Below, in pieces: positions 29,717-40,977 of a stretch of DNA of 64,000 nt. The translations under genes and the position numbers were made by a program. This DNA comes from Trichomonas vaginalis G3 (lineage: Eukaryota > Parabasalia > Trichomonadida > Trichomonadidae): assembly GCF_026262505.1 (NCBI RefSeq), contig NC_067205.1:22167585-22231584 (forward strand), written 5' to 3'. The notes beneath the pieces are model-generated. The model searched no databases. It saw nothing but the letters and a program-made list of their open reading frames with translations, and had not been told where the DNA came from. The stretch's first letter is position 1. Every line of letters starts with the position of its first letter.

Positions 29717-32302
29717 TTTTTTATAAAAAATTTTTATATAAAAAAAATTCAATGTTTACATTATCGAAGAGGTAGGGCAACGATAGGTCAAAAAGGCTTC
29801 TCTGATAGATTTCCTTGCCTTTTGGATATGCTATTATATATCGCCTAGCATGATAGGATATGATGTCAAAAGTTAGAACATAACTTAGGATCTTGAGAAA
29901 AATGAAAAACAAAAATTACATAAAAAAAGAAAAATTTTATCTAATTTGTTTTTTTGGACCGAATAAGTAATTTTATTGAATTTCAATACGACACATAGAT
30001 TTTATTATTAGTAATAAATATAATGGTTTACTATTAACAAGGAACCTAAACTAATGAAAATTTGATTTCAAATATTGTATATGATTATCATAGATTACCA
30101 AAATATATTGCTATTTATGAGGATATAATATTGATTATTAGTAAATCGTATAAATTTAATAAATATACCATGAATATTGAATGAATTTCTTGATTCATAG
30201 GGGTAAAACGCGCTTTTATATGATTTAGACAGAGAATTTATGAGATGTAAATAACACAATAAAGGTTTATATTGAATATTTTCTAAAAATAAATCGAAAT
30301 TATAAAAAACAATACATTTATTCATTGAAACTACTTGGACAAATATGAAACAAGCATTCAGGCAATACTTTTGAGACTTCAACGCATCTGATAATTTTTA
30401 TATAACTTCACCTCTTATGCTTAGAGTGGAGGTATTGAGATTGTATAAGTATAGATGAGCTCACATTCAGATATGATGTGTGAACTTTTGTTTTCACTGC
30501 AATTTTGAATCAGAATAAACTCAAAACAAGAATAAAATGATATACTCACTCTCTAAATGTGTTCGAGATTTAAAGTTGTATGAATAAAACGATTCATCTT
30601 TCGAAGCCTCCCATTTAATGAGAGACTTCGAAAGATGAATGTATTCATGTAGATGAAATACTATATATGACCATGTGTGATACTAAAGATATCAAAATGT
30701 TCATTTTTAAGTGCAATAGAAGGGTTATCTCTCGTAAAATCTCAATTTAAGGAAGATTTAGAAAGAACTCCTTTCCTAAGTAGATAGTGTGTGGTTTCTG
30801 TCTTTTGGTTGATCAGGAACTATGAAATTAAGTCGGACAGAAAGAAGTTCTTTCCAAAACAGACTCCAAATGAGTTGTTCGAAAAGAACTTCCTTCTGTA
30901 TATGGATAATTGTAGTTACCGCACTGAAGTATGTGATTGTGATGATGGAGTTCTCGATAAATCTAAAATCGGATTAAGATTAATTGAAAACTCAAGTAAT
31001 TCTTTGAAATCTTGTGTTGTCTGGCACTATAATAACCAATAATTAATACATTACGTCAACTCTGGAATGAGTATTTATCAAATATGATATCAAAATCAAA
31101 AATTAGTTGTTTTTTATGAGTAAAAACGATGTAAATTGATTATTTGACTAATTATCAAAGACTTTGATTTTCCAAATTTTTTTCGAAATTGATTTTTTCA
31201 TGTGAAAATTCAAATTGTTTAATTTCATTTTTGAAATTTTGAATTTTTTTTGGAATTTTGAGTTGATCAATTCAGCAGAATTGATAATGCTATTGCTTTA
31301 GGGCATACCACAAGGTGATGAATAAAAGGTGAACATTAACAAATTATTTTAAATCACAAATATCATCCTTATCAACTTTAATTCTAAAAAGAACTGTACT
31401 GAATTATGAAAATGCATGATTTACATTATTAAAATCTTTGAATGAAAATAGTACAAGATCAGTTTTTATTCATTTTTAATTTGATTTAAACGAAAAACTA
31501 CTCCATATTAAAATTTAAGTCGAGAAATCGTATTTTGTTCTTATTTGTTAGCATTTTGTAGACATTCTAATCTTGAATTAATTTGTTACATGATATTATT
31601 AACAAATTTAACTGAAAAAATATGTTAATATGGAATAAACCATGATTATATAAGCTATCAATGCTATATATACATATGTAAAAGATTCATATTAACTCAA
31701 TTAACAAAAATGATAGATTTTCATAAAGCTTCAATCTAGGTTCGTCCGAAAATTTTGATTTTTATATAGAAGACATAGTTTCATATACATAATTAAATTT
31801 TCAAACAAATTTGATCATACCATTTATTAAGCAGGATAGTATATTAATTACTATCAGTATAAAAATATAAAAATGATTATATTTAATTATTGCATAATTT
31901 AGTCAAAGAGTTATAAGCCTCAAGTGATCGTTATCACCTTCAATGCACGTATACTTTATTGATTCATAGATATTTAATCTATGTTTGACATGTTGTTGTC
32001 GTCATTCGTTTTGTTCCCATTCTTCCTAAGTTAGAATTAGAGAATACACCATCCACATCATCTAATTTGGTCCTCAGCGATAGATTGGTTCATTTTGGAG
32101 GAGTCCCATCAGACAGTTTTCGAGCACCAAATATCAAATTTTAATGTATACAAATCTTTAGTGATTTATCTCTTTTATGATGAGTAAAAGGTTTCTGCTC
32201 ATCAACATTTGATTTCCGACATATATGATTTCTAATTGCAATTATTTACTTTCTTTTTATAATCTAACTCTGTGACTCATACCATAAATTAATTATTGGA
32301 AA
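29717..32302. other. Long AT-rich intergenic region with one strong hairpin
   Basis: About 2.6 kb without a convincing gene. A short open frame at 30791-31042 has no recognisable domain and I do not support it. The region holds a perfect 15-bp hairpin at 30592-30640. The rest is AT-rich spacer. Confidence 0.45.
30592..30640. other. Perfect 15-bp hairpin
   Basis: ATTCATCTTTCGAAG (30592-30606) and CTTCGAAAGATGAAT (30626-30640) are exact reverse complements separated by 19 bases, inside which CTC and GAG can pair further. It is isolated in a long spacer. It could be a small structured RNA, a fold-back transposon remnant or chance. Confidence 0.7.
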
Positions 32303-32516
32303 GTGTCAATATGTTTGGCACAACGCATGGCGGAAGATACCAAACCATGCAGGGAATATGATACGTTTAAGATCTCCGAACTTTTTTTCCAAAAATTTTC
32401 TATCGTTGCCCTACCTCTATTATCGATCATTACATTTTACACACACAAAACTCTAGATATTATCAACAATCTTTTTTTATCAATTTTTATGGTCACAATA
32501 CTATTTTCTGTGAGAG

Positions 32517-32531
32517 CTTCTCCTAGCAATC
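32517..32531. repeat. Left 15-bp target site duplication
   Basis: CTTCTCCTAGCAATC is repeated exactly at 35584-35598, directly outside the terminal inverted repeats of the IS481-like element. Confidence 0.95.
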
Positions 32532-35500
32532 TGTTATAGACCGAAAATAGATTTTTTCGGTTTTCTCTTCAAATAATTGAAAGAATGATACTATTATAGG
32601 TTTATTATATTATATAGCATATAATCATGCTATAGCCGAAAATTATAAGTTTTGAGAAGATTGAATCTAACACAAATAAATTTGAATGTAAGTTAAATTG
32701 CTTGTTGTTTTTAATAGCTATTTAATGAGAAATCCAATATTGCAAAATTCAAATTGAATGATTGAAAGAACAGAAAAAGTCATTCTTTTCAATTTCGAAT
32801 ATGTTTCATTGTATTTATAATTATATGGTAAATAAGATATTTAAACTTGATTTTTGAAGGAAAATTCACAAAATTGAATAAATTCAAATAATTTTTATCC
32901 AAAAATAAACTAGTTATTTGAGTGTTAATACTAATTATCTATTCAAACTACAAAGTTTGTAATTTAAAATATTTTGTGAAATCAGATTGAATTAATTCAA
33001 GGTTCTTTTCAATTATATATTAATGACCATATTACGCATTTTCGAACATTCTAAACCAAATATATAAAAATGGAGACGAATGTAAATTTGCTAGACATGG
33101 GGGATGTGTCTGCAAAGTTTTAGCTCTTATCTCTAACAAAAAATTAATTTTTAAAAAATGACCGAATACGTTTCACAGCGAGAAAAAAATAAAAGGCAAG
33201 ATAGAATTTTCTAGACATAAAGAAGTTGTTTACCGAGATTTAGCTCTTATCTCTAACAAAAAATTAATTTTAAAAAAAATGACCGAATACGTTTCACAGC
33301 GAGAAAAATAAAACTGTACACTGATTTTCATTTTTCATTTCCAATCACTTTACTTATTATTTTTTCTTTTTTTCATTTTAATTATAAATTATTCATAATA
33401 CGTTTATTTACGTTACCATTTTCTTTATTCTTTTGAATTCCATACTAGACACTTATAGAATATTTTGATTGTTAACGTACTTCATTAGAATGAATCCTTA
33501 CAAAGGGTATGTCGATCGAATTTACCTAATTGGTATTTCCAATCAGATTGGAAGAAGGTAAAATGACATGGGGAAAGAAGCTTGCAACCCATGTTCCCAT
33601 CGCCCCAACCCTTCAATCAAATGATTTCAAATATTTAGATGTTTCAAAATCTTTTTTACAAAATCAATTTAGCTTACAGAATATCCCATTGCCTAAAGGC
33701 AAGAAAGGTCGTAGGGTCAATCCCTACGACCAAATCAAAGCTCTTGCTGTGATACATGACCACTGGGCCTTTCCCTGTGGTCAAACAAAACAATGGAAAC
33801 GTTTGAAATTACAACAAATTGATGTATCTTATAGAGAAGTACGCAGATACTTCAAAGAAAATCATTTCACCAAGACGCGATTAGAGCATGCCGGGCCAGA
33901 AACAGCAGTAAGATATTGGGCGCTTTCACCCAATCTTATCTGGCACGCAGATGTTCATTATTTTAGGGGTGTTCGTGGCCAGTATATTTATGGCATAATC
34001 GACGATTTTAGCCGCAAAGTCCTAGCGTGTATACAAATACCAGATATGCTGGCAGCGACGACAGCGAACGTTGCGGCTTCCGCCTTCATTGAATTTGGCG
34101 CCCCTTATTGTTTCTGGACCGACAACGGTTCAGAAAATAGGGGCGCCTTTCAAGATCTACTTGATCTTTGGGGCGTCCAATGGCGGCATACAGACTCTCA
34201 TTCTCCCTACCAAAATGGGAAGATTGAGAGATTCTGGCCGACATTGGAGCGCTGCCAAAGCATTCAGGCTATTCCTGCCTTTATTTGAGAGTACAATAAT
34301 AACACACCGCATGAAGATCTCCCAATTAATCCATTAACTGGAACAAATTACACGCCAAATCAAATGTATCAGCTGAAACCGAAATACACAAATGCAGATA
34401 CAGAAAGGTTGTGGAAAATATGGGATACAGATACAGGCATGACCGCTGTTGACACATTCACAGCGTAATAATAAACATAATTTTTTAATTTCATTTTTAA
34501 CAAGTTTTTTTAAATGTATGTAATGAATAATTCATTAGAATATGATAATGCACATTGTAACAGAATAGAACAATCACCAAATTTTTTTTGAAATTAAAAA
34601 ATAAAAGTAAAAAGTATAAAGTAATCTAACCAAAAAAGATATTTAAAAGAATTTTGGAAAAAACAGAATAAGGATAATGATATTATTTTAGATACACAAT
34701 CGATGTACTGAAGAATAATCCGGTAAAATGATGATATAAAATTAGATTATTTTACAAGTAGCTAAAAGAATAAAACTATAATATAAAATAAATGAAGTTT
34801 AATGAAACAATAAAGGTTAAATAAATAATAAAGATTTTTATTTTATATCAGTATTGAGAAGAAGTAACAGCTGACACGTGGTAGACAACTTCTTTATGTC
34901 TAGAAAATTCTATCTTGCCTTTTATTTTTTTCTCGCTGTGAAACGTATTCGGTCATTTTTTTAAAAATTAATTTTTTGTTAGAGATAAGAGCTAAAACTT
35001 TGCAGACAACTCCCCCATGTCTAGCAAATTTAACATTCGTCTCCCATTTTTATATATTTGGTTTAGAATGTTCGAAAATGCGTAATATGGTCATTAATAT
35101 TAATTGAAAAGAACCTTGAATTAATTCAATCTGATCTCACAAAATATTTTAAATTACAAACTTTGTAGTTTGAATAGATAATTAGTATTAAACTCAAATA
35201 ACTAGTTTATTTTTGGATAAAAATTATTTGAATTTATTCAATTTTGTGAATTTTCCTTCAAAAATCAAGTTTAAATATCTTATTTACCATATAATTATAA
35301 ATACAATGAAACATATTCGAAATTGAAAAGAATGACTTTTTCTGTTCTTTCAATCATTCAATTTGAATTTTGCAATATTGGATTTCTCATTAAATAGCTA
35401 TTAAAAACAACAAGCAATTTAACTTACATTCAAATTTATTTGTGTTAGATTCAATCTTCTCAAAACTTATAATTTTCGGCTATAGCATGATTATATGCTA

Positions 35501-35583
35501 TATAATATAATAAACCTATAATAGTATCATTCTTTCAATTATTTGAAGAGAAAACCGAAAAAATCTATTTTCGGTCTATAACA
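32532..35583 (+). mobile_element. IS481-like (IS481EU-type) DNA transposon, 3052 bp
   Basis: The element has long terminal inverted repeats of about 690 bp (32532-33220 and 34893-35583) with ends TGTTATAGACCG and CGGTCTATAACA, a 15-bp target duplication and one transposase gene with a DDE integrase core. Bacterial IS481 elements also have TGT...ACA ends and variable long target duplications. I recall that eukaryotic relatives named IS481EU are known from trichomonads. The left arm has an internal duplication (about 33118-33188 and 33238-33308) that the right arm lacks. A nearly identical solo right arm lies at 19415-20057. Confidence 0.88.
33530..34468 (+). pseudogene. IS481-like transposase, one in-frame stop
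   Basis: The catalytic core is complete: D141 in WHADVHYF, D198 in FWTDNGSENRG and E233 in YQNGKIERFW (numbered from 33530), with 34 residues between the second D and the E. The first ATG in frame is at 33563; a stop lies just before 33530, so the true N terminus may be lost or in another frame. A TGA at 34286-34288 interrupts the frame, which then continues EYNNNTPHEDLPINP to a TAA at 34466; the TGA probably replaced a TGG. The protein would cut and join the element's ends. As it stands it lacks its last 60 residues. Confidence 0.82.
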
Positions 35584-35598
35584 CTTCTCCTAGCAATC
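35584..35598. repeat. Right 15-bp target site duplication
   Basis: Exact copy of 32517-32531 (CTTCTCCTAGCAATC) directly after the ACA end of the IS481-like element. Confidence 0.95.
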
Positions 35599-35828
35599 CT
35601 CGTTTGAAAAAAAGACTGAATTTCATCACACAAGCTCATAACATCTTATATCGTTCATATAATGCTCTGCTCAGAAACGTTTATTGCTATAGTGCGGGAA
35701 AATACTCGGTAGTACGATTATTTTCCCCTCAAATCCACAATTGCACTATCGAGTTTAATTTAAGCGTAAAAATAGAACCTACTAACTATGCAGATTCTAA
35801 AAAGCTTATAACGATGTCAAAAAATTAA

Positions 35829-36428
35829 ATGAAATTTCATCCCTGACCACGGTTGCCATATCCAAAATGGGACTGAGATTGGCTTTCCAATGGTAGTAGG
35901 TGCCTCTAACTCAGCCTTCCGCCACACAGATAGAAACTATCATCTTCCAGGATTGTCTACCTGCATTTGGGTCTTTGGAAGCTCTCAAATTTCCGGCATG
36001 CTTGAGGTCTTCACTCCAACTTCAAGAACATTGGCGAATTTGGTATGCGGTGCTCGAAGTACGAAACTCGAGAGTATCGCAATCAAATGCAAACAAACAA
36101 AGAGAGTACATGCCAAGGATGTCATACAAAACGTAAAATACGACTCTTTTGCTTTGCAATCTAAACAATAGTTTAATTAGGATTAAAAATATCGTATTTT
36201 TGCATTTTATAAGTTGTTTAGCCTTCGTTATCTGTTATTTGAAGGTTTTTCAGGCCTGGATCCACAATTCACTGAGATCTGCGTGCTAACGTATAAAAAA
36301 ATAGAGGGACTGCCACCATTAACGAATTTTTAGGTGAGATAAAACATGTTCTATTAAAATCAAGTGCCCTTTGGCAAAGTCAGTTTTCGCATTCAAATTT
36401 TCACGAAAACCGCTATTTTATTTGACTG
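35829..36428. other. Spacer with a weak unidentified gene remnant
   Basis: The stretch 35840-36171 has less AT-rich, coding-like sequence (for example FPMVVGASNSAFRHTD and STCIWVFGSSQISGMLEV) without a clear start. It may be the decayed remnant of a repeated gene family. From about 36172 to the next gene I see only spacer. Confidence 0.35.
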
Positions 36429-37085
36429 ATGTTTTATATACTTTTTTCACTATTTGGGAACAAGGATCCCAGTGATTTAATAGTATTATTGAATAACAAG
36501 TACACTCTAAATCAAAGAAGCAGCTACGGAATTTGTTTAGATAAACTTGGACTTTATTATACTCCTCAAGACTCAATTGATGTCTCTGACATTACAAAGA
36601 AGTTTAAGAGCATGAATTTGGACTACATGCTAACTAGGAATGCTACATTTCTTTCAAATGGAACTTTAGACGATTCTTGCGAAATGGGAAAGTTCCTTAT
36701 CTCTCTTGGGTTTAACACATATGATTTCTCAAATAAATCACCATATCCAAATGTCCCAAACACCAGCAATCAAATGGACGCGAGCAAAATGTCAAAACCT
36801 CAACCTCCACCAGAAAAGTTAATACTGCTTAACGGAAATGAATACAGATTGAATGAGAGAAGTAACATTGCAAGCAGCCTTGCTAATATGGGCTTGTTCT
36901 ACAAAGCAAAGCATAGAATTGATGTCGATCAGATGACAGAAATGTTCAAGGGCTTGGATATCAACCATATGAAAAGTTTGAGAGTAATAATGAGAGCAGA
37001 TGGAACTCTTGATCGCAGATGCCAAATGGCAAAATATCTTAAATCTCTTGGATTTGATCTCGATGATTTTCATGAAAGATTATAA
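36429..37085 (+). CDS. Hypothetical protein made of two tandem 70-residue repeats
   Basis: The 218-residue product holds two copies of one module: LIVLLNNKYTLNQRSSYGIC...MGKFLISLGFNTYDF and LILLNGNEYRLNERSNIASS...MAKYLKSLGFDLDDF, separated by a Pro/Ser/Asn linker near residue 115. Each module has the pattern YxLNxRS, LxxxGLxY, IDVxxxxxxFKxxxxxxM, GTLDxxC and KxLxSLGF, suggesting a small helical domain. The first residues MFYILFSLFG are hydrophobic but too short for a sure signal peptide. I do not recognise the domain. Confidence 0.65.
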   Translation: MFYILFSLFGNKDPSDLIVLLNNKYTLNQRSSYGICLDKLGLYYTPQDSIDVSDITKKFKSMNLDYMLTRNATFLSNGTLDDSCEMGKFLISLGFNTYDFSNKSPYPNVPNTSNQMDASKMSKPQPPPEKLILLNGNEYRLNERSNIASSLANMGLFYKAKHRIDVDQMTEMFKGLDINHMKSLRVIMRADGTLDRRCQMAKYLKSLGFDLDDFHERL

Positions 37086-37267
37086 ACAAGTACTATTTTA
37101 TTTCTAATTTTATTTTTAAAACCATGATAATTATTTTAGATTGAATTTTTTTTTGTTGTTGTAGGATTTCAAAACGATACTTTTTTTGTTAAGAGCCAAT
37201 AGGGATTCTACCTATGTCCTGAAATGAATTTAATCATCCTAAACATCTGATTTGATTAAACACTTAA
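37086..37267. other. Short spacer
   Basis: AT-rich spacer downstream of the two-module gene with a possible polyadenylation region. Nothing else seen. Confidence 0.4.
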
Positions 37268-37717
37268 AGATATGAGCTCTCAATTTTCGACCCCCAATAT
37301 ACGTTTATTTTAGTTTCGGCATATTAACATGAAGCACGAGCCAAACCCTTAAAGACGTGTCCTCTAGTTTTGCCAACTCTTTCATATATTGTAACTATTT
37401 TCAGGAAAAAACGCAAATTCAAAATTAGAAATTCACATTTAATCGAGTATAGTATTAAATTACTATCTTTCGTACACGGACCAAGCAACAACTCAAGGTG
37501 CATGCTCATTACAGACAAAATCCCCTCTAGTGCACTTAAATTGGGTGAGTTAGCACCAAACAAGCCATAAGTTAAAGATCTGAACTTGCTCCAGACAATG
37601 TATCACTTTAGTTATGAATGCACCAGAAATCCGTCCCAAACTCATACATTTCTACGCTAATCACGATAATAAATATACTATTTTGTACTTTTTACAATAA
37701 ATCTCTCTTTGTTACAC
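37268..37717 (+). repeat. Left arm of a diverged inverted pair around the minisatellite
   Basis: The segment from GAGCTCTCAATTTTCG to ATAATAAATATACTATTTTG and ACAATAAATCTC is similar to the reverse complement of 40327-40766, with landmarks in the same order (GAGCTCTCAATTTTCG, TACGTTTATT, AAGACGTGTCCTCTA, GTCCCAAACTC, AATAAATATACTATTTTG). The identity is only moderate. Both look like remnants of one decayed gene or transposon family. Confidence 0.7.
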
Positions 37718-38103
37718 TACAAAATCAATGTGCATTTCGTTGCGCCAGTTTTGAATCTTGTTAAATAATGATTTTTGTTACTTTCATGATACAGTCCCAT
37801 TTAGTAAACGGATTATTTACAAAATAAAAATAAAAAATATATTTTTTATTTACGATTTTTTATATTTGGATTTTTAAGGCATAATTTAGAAAATATTAAT
37901 AATTTAATCGATTTGATATTAAGAAAGACATTTAAAATTCATAAAAGATCCAAATAATTTCATATCCAAAGTTATTAATATTTGAAGATTTGAGGAAAGA
38001 AAAGGAGAAATATTGCATATGAAATGTTTTCAAAAAATACATCAGAAATTGTAAAAGAATTTTAATAATTAATAAGATTTGGATGGGTTAAAATTTGTGA
38101 TGA
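37718..38103. other. AT-rich spacer before the minisatellite
   Basis: Low-complexity AT-rich sequence without a gene. Confidence 0.45.
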
Positions 38104-39240
38104 AACCACCCGATGCTAACTCACGCCACACATACACAGAAGCATTCTATCACGCAACCACCCGATGCTAACTCACGCCACACATACACAGAAGCATTCT
38201 ATCACGCAACCACCCGATGCTAACTCACGCCACACATAGACAGAAGCATTCTATCACGCAACCACCCGATGCTAACTCACGCCACACATACACAGAAGCA
38301 TTCTATCACGCAACCACCCGATGCTAACTCACGCCACACATACACAGAAGCATTCTATCACGCAACCACCCGATGCTAACTCACGCCACACATACACAGA
38401 AGCATTCTATCACGCAACCACCCGATGCTAACTCACGCCACACATACACAGAAGCATTCTATCACGCAACCACCCGATGCTAACTCACGCCACACATACA
38501 CAGAAGCATTCTATCACGCAACCACCCGATGCTAACTCACGCCACACATACACAGAAGCATTCTATCACGCAACCACCCGATGCTAACTCACGCCACACA
38601 TACACAGAAGCATTCTATCACGCAACCACCCGATGCTAACTCACGCCACACATACACAGAAGCATTCTATCACGCAACCACCCGATGCTAACTCACGCCA
38701 CACATACACAGAAGCATTCTATCACGCAACCACCCGATGCTAACTCACGCCACACATAGACAGAAGCATTCTATCACGCAACCACCCGATGCTAACTCAC
38801 GCCACACATAGACAGAAGCATTCTATCACGCAACCACCCGATGCTAACTCACGCCACACATACACAGAAGCATTCTATCACGCAACCACCCGATGCTAAC
38901 TCACGCCACACATACACAGAAGCATTCTATCACGCAACCACCCGATGCTAACTCACGCCACACATACACAGAAGCATTCTATCACGCAACCACCCGATGC
39001 TAACTCACGCCACACATACACAGAAGCATTCTATCACGCAACCACCCGATGCTAACTCACGCCACACATACACAGAAGCATTCTATCACGCAACCACCCG
39101 ATGCTAACTCACGCCACACATACACAGAAGCATTCTATCACGCAACCACCCGATGCTAACTCACGCCACACATAGACAGAAGCATTCTATCACGCAACCA
39201 CCCGATGCTAACTCACGCCACACATACACAGAAGCATTCT
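38104..39240. repeat. 52-bp minisatellite, about 22 copies
   Basis: Units starting AACCACCCGATGCTAACTCA repeat with an exact period of 52 bases and almost no variation. The only visible variable site is ACATACACAG versus ACATAGACAG; about four or five units carry the G form, two of them adjacent. The last unit breaks off at GCATTCTAA. The array is much more GC-rich than its surroundings. Confidence 0.97.
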
Positions 39241-39795
39241 AAATAAAACCGTAAGTCATATTGTCAGTCAAACTATCAGTCTTATTCTCACTAAAACCAT
39301 TAGTCATACACTCTCTTAAACTATGAGTCATATTGTCACCCAAATTGTCAATCATACACTCATTCAAATCAACAGTCATATTGTCAGTCAAACCGTCAGT
39401 CATATTGTCAGTCAAACTGTCAGTCTTATTCTAACTAAAAAGCTAATTCATAGAGGCTGTCAAACCGTCAGTCATATTCTCAGTCATACTGTAGTTCATA
39501 CTATCACCCAAACTGTTGTTCATACTGTCACTCAAACTCTAAGTCATATTGTCAGTCAAACTGTGAGTCATATTCTCTCTCAAACCTTGAGTTATACTGA
39601 CAACCAAACCCTCATTCAAAATGTCACTCAAACTGTCAGTTATATTCCTAGACACATTCAAACTTTCAGGCATATTGTCAGCCAGATACTCAGTTATAGA
39701 GTCACTTTTTTGTCATTAATGAATTCAGTTATAGATTCAAACATACATTCGGTCCAATATTGGATCATGCAGTTAATTCTACATTTTTTTAACTT
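39241..39795. repeat. Degenerate 24-bp repeat array
   Basis: Imperfect units of the type GTCATATTGTCAGTCAAACT follow the minisatellite. The plus strand is open over 158 codons (39323-39799) only because the unit length is a multiple of three, giving an 8-residue repeat SHIVSQTV. I treat it as a repeat, not a gene. Confidence 0.8.
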
Positions 39796-40326
39796 GTAAG
39801 TCATTATTTATGAAAATATTTAAAATAGTGTAATTGCACAATGATGTGCAGTATTATCTTTAATATTAATATTGTAATATGCAATGTTATATTCTAATTT
39901 GAATGTTCCTTTTTAACCTCATGATTTCTTCTCACTGATCTGCCTTTTTATGCAGCATTTTGTATTTAATCTCTCTTATCCTTTAGATTCTCTATGCTTT
40001 CCATCTTTCTAAACCAGATTCCATTGTTAATTCTTAAATTAACACAAATCTTAAATTTCATATTAGTCATTGATCTGAAGTTATTGAAACATCTGACGTC
40101 TTTAGATTATCTTATCTAATATTAAAATGATTGATCTATTTACATTTTTAAAATAGTCCTAAAAAGTCTCAATATTTATAAAAGCATAATAAAATTAAAT
40201 TTTTTAATATCATTTTGTAAATTATTCGTTTACTTTATGGCATAGTCTTGAAAAAGTATCAAAAAACATTATCTTAATGGTCTCTAAAGAGGTTAAGTAG
40301 CATACACACAGATATGCTAATGTGGT
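39796..40326. other. AT-rich spacer, no gene seen
   Basis: Ordinary AT-rich spacer between the repeat arrays and the right arm of the inverted pair. Confidence 0.45.
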
Positions 40327-40766
40327 AAAAAGAGATTTATTGCAAAAAGTCCAAAATAGTATATTTATTATCAAGATTCGCGTGGAAACGTACGAGTTTG
40401 GGACGAATAACTAACATTCTTAAACATTTAGTAATACTCTGATAAGTACAAGTCCTTAGATGCGACATATGGCTTCTTTTGTTCTAACTTACCAAATTCA
40501 AGAACTCAAGTTGGCAGTAACTCTGTACTAAACATACTCTAAGAGCTTGTCATTATTCCGTGTATGACAAATCATACTTTAATGTTTTACTCGTTGAATA
40601 AAGAATGCTTGATTTTGAAATCGAATGTTTTTGCTTAAATAGTTCCAGATTTTTGAACTAGGGACGGAATTAGAGGACACGTCTTTGCTGGTTAGTCGCG
40701 TGCTTGATGACAATATGCTACAATTATAATAAACGTACAAAAGGGACGAAAATTGAGAGCTTGTAA
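40327..40766 (-). repeat. Right arm of the diverged inverted pair
   Basis: The reverse complement of this segment aligns with 37268-37717 by shared landmarks. Read on the minus strand it has a short open stretch with LTSKDVSSNSVPSSKIWNYL that corresponds to a similar stretch in the left arm, which supports descent from one coding sequence. Confidence 0.7.
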
Positions 40767-40977
40767 CTTTCAACCTTTGATTAAATTATCGATAAATGTT
40801 AAAATTTGAATTGTTTTAACAGCGTGTTTAAAAACGTATGTTTACATCCACTTCATTAAAAGTCGTAAATCCGGTGAAATCACCTTAATTTTCATATATT
40901 TGAAGTCGATTGAATTAAAAGTCGTAAAAATTGTGGAAAAAATAAATGGTGGAAAAAAAATTATTTAAATTAAATTC

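Larger units (their letters stand above)
32303..35828 (+). pseudogene. Small membrane-protein gene split by the IS481-like element
   Basis: The left part (32303-32531) and the right part (35599-35828) keep one reading frame when a single copy of the 15-bp target sequence is counted, giving about 152 residues. The left part has two hydrophobic segments (FSIVALPLLSIITFY and NLFLSIFMVTILFS). The right part is soluble and ends at TAA. I do not recognise the family. The intact frame across the duplication says the insertion is fairly recent and hit a coding region. The start could be the ATG at 32303 or the one at 32327 (MAEDTK). Confidence 0.6.

Noticed and set aside
30791-31042. Open frame of 83 codons in the long spacer
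   Set aside because: No recognisable domain, no initiator and no neighbouring support. Possibly a gene remnant, but not supportable.
32532-35583. The long-armed integrase element as a small Maverick derivative
   Set aside because: TGT/ACA ends, the 15-bp target duplication and the IS481-like spacing of the DDE core fit an IS481-type DNA transposon better; no capsid or polymerase gene is present.
35890-36171. Open frame of 93 codons
   Set aside because: Coding-like composition but no start context or domain; it overlaps another open frame. Listed only as a weak remnant in the spacer.
38104-39240. CRISPR-like look of the regular 52-bp array
   Set aside because: There are no unique spacers; the units are direct head-to-tail copies in a eukaryotic context.
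39323-39799. Open frame of 158 codons with an SHIVSQTV-type repeat
   Set aside because: It is open only because the 24-bp repeat has a length divisible by three; no domain, leader or codon signature of a real gene.
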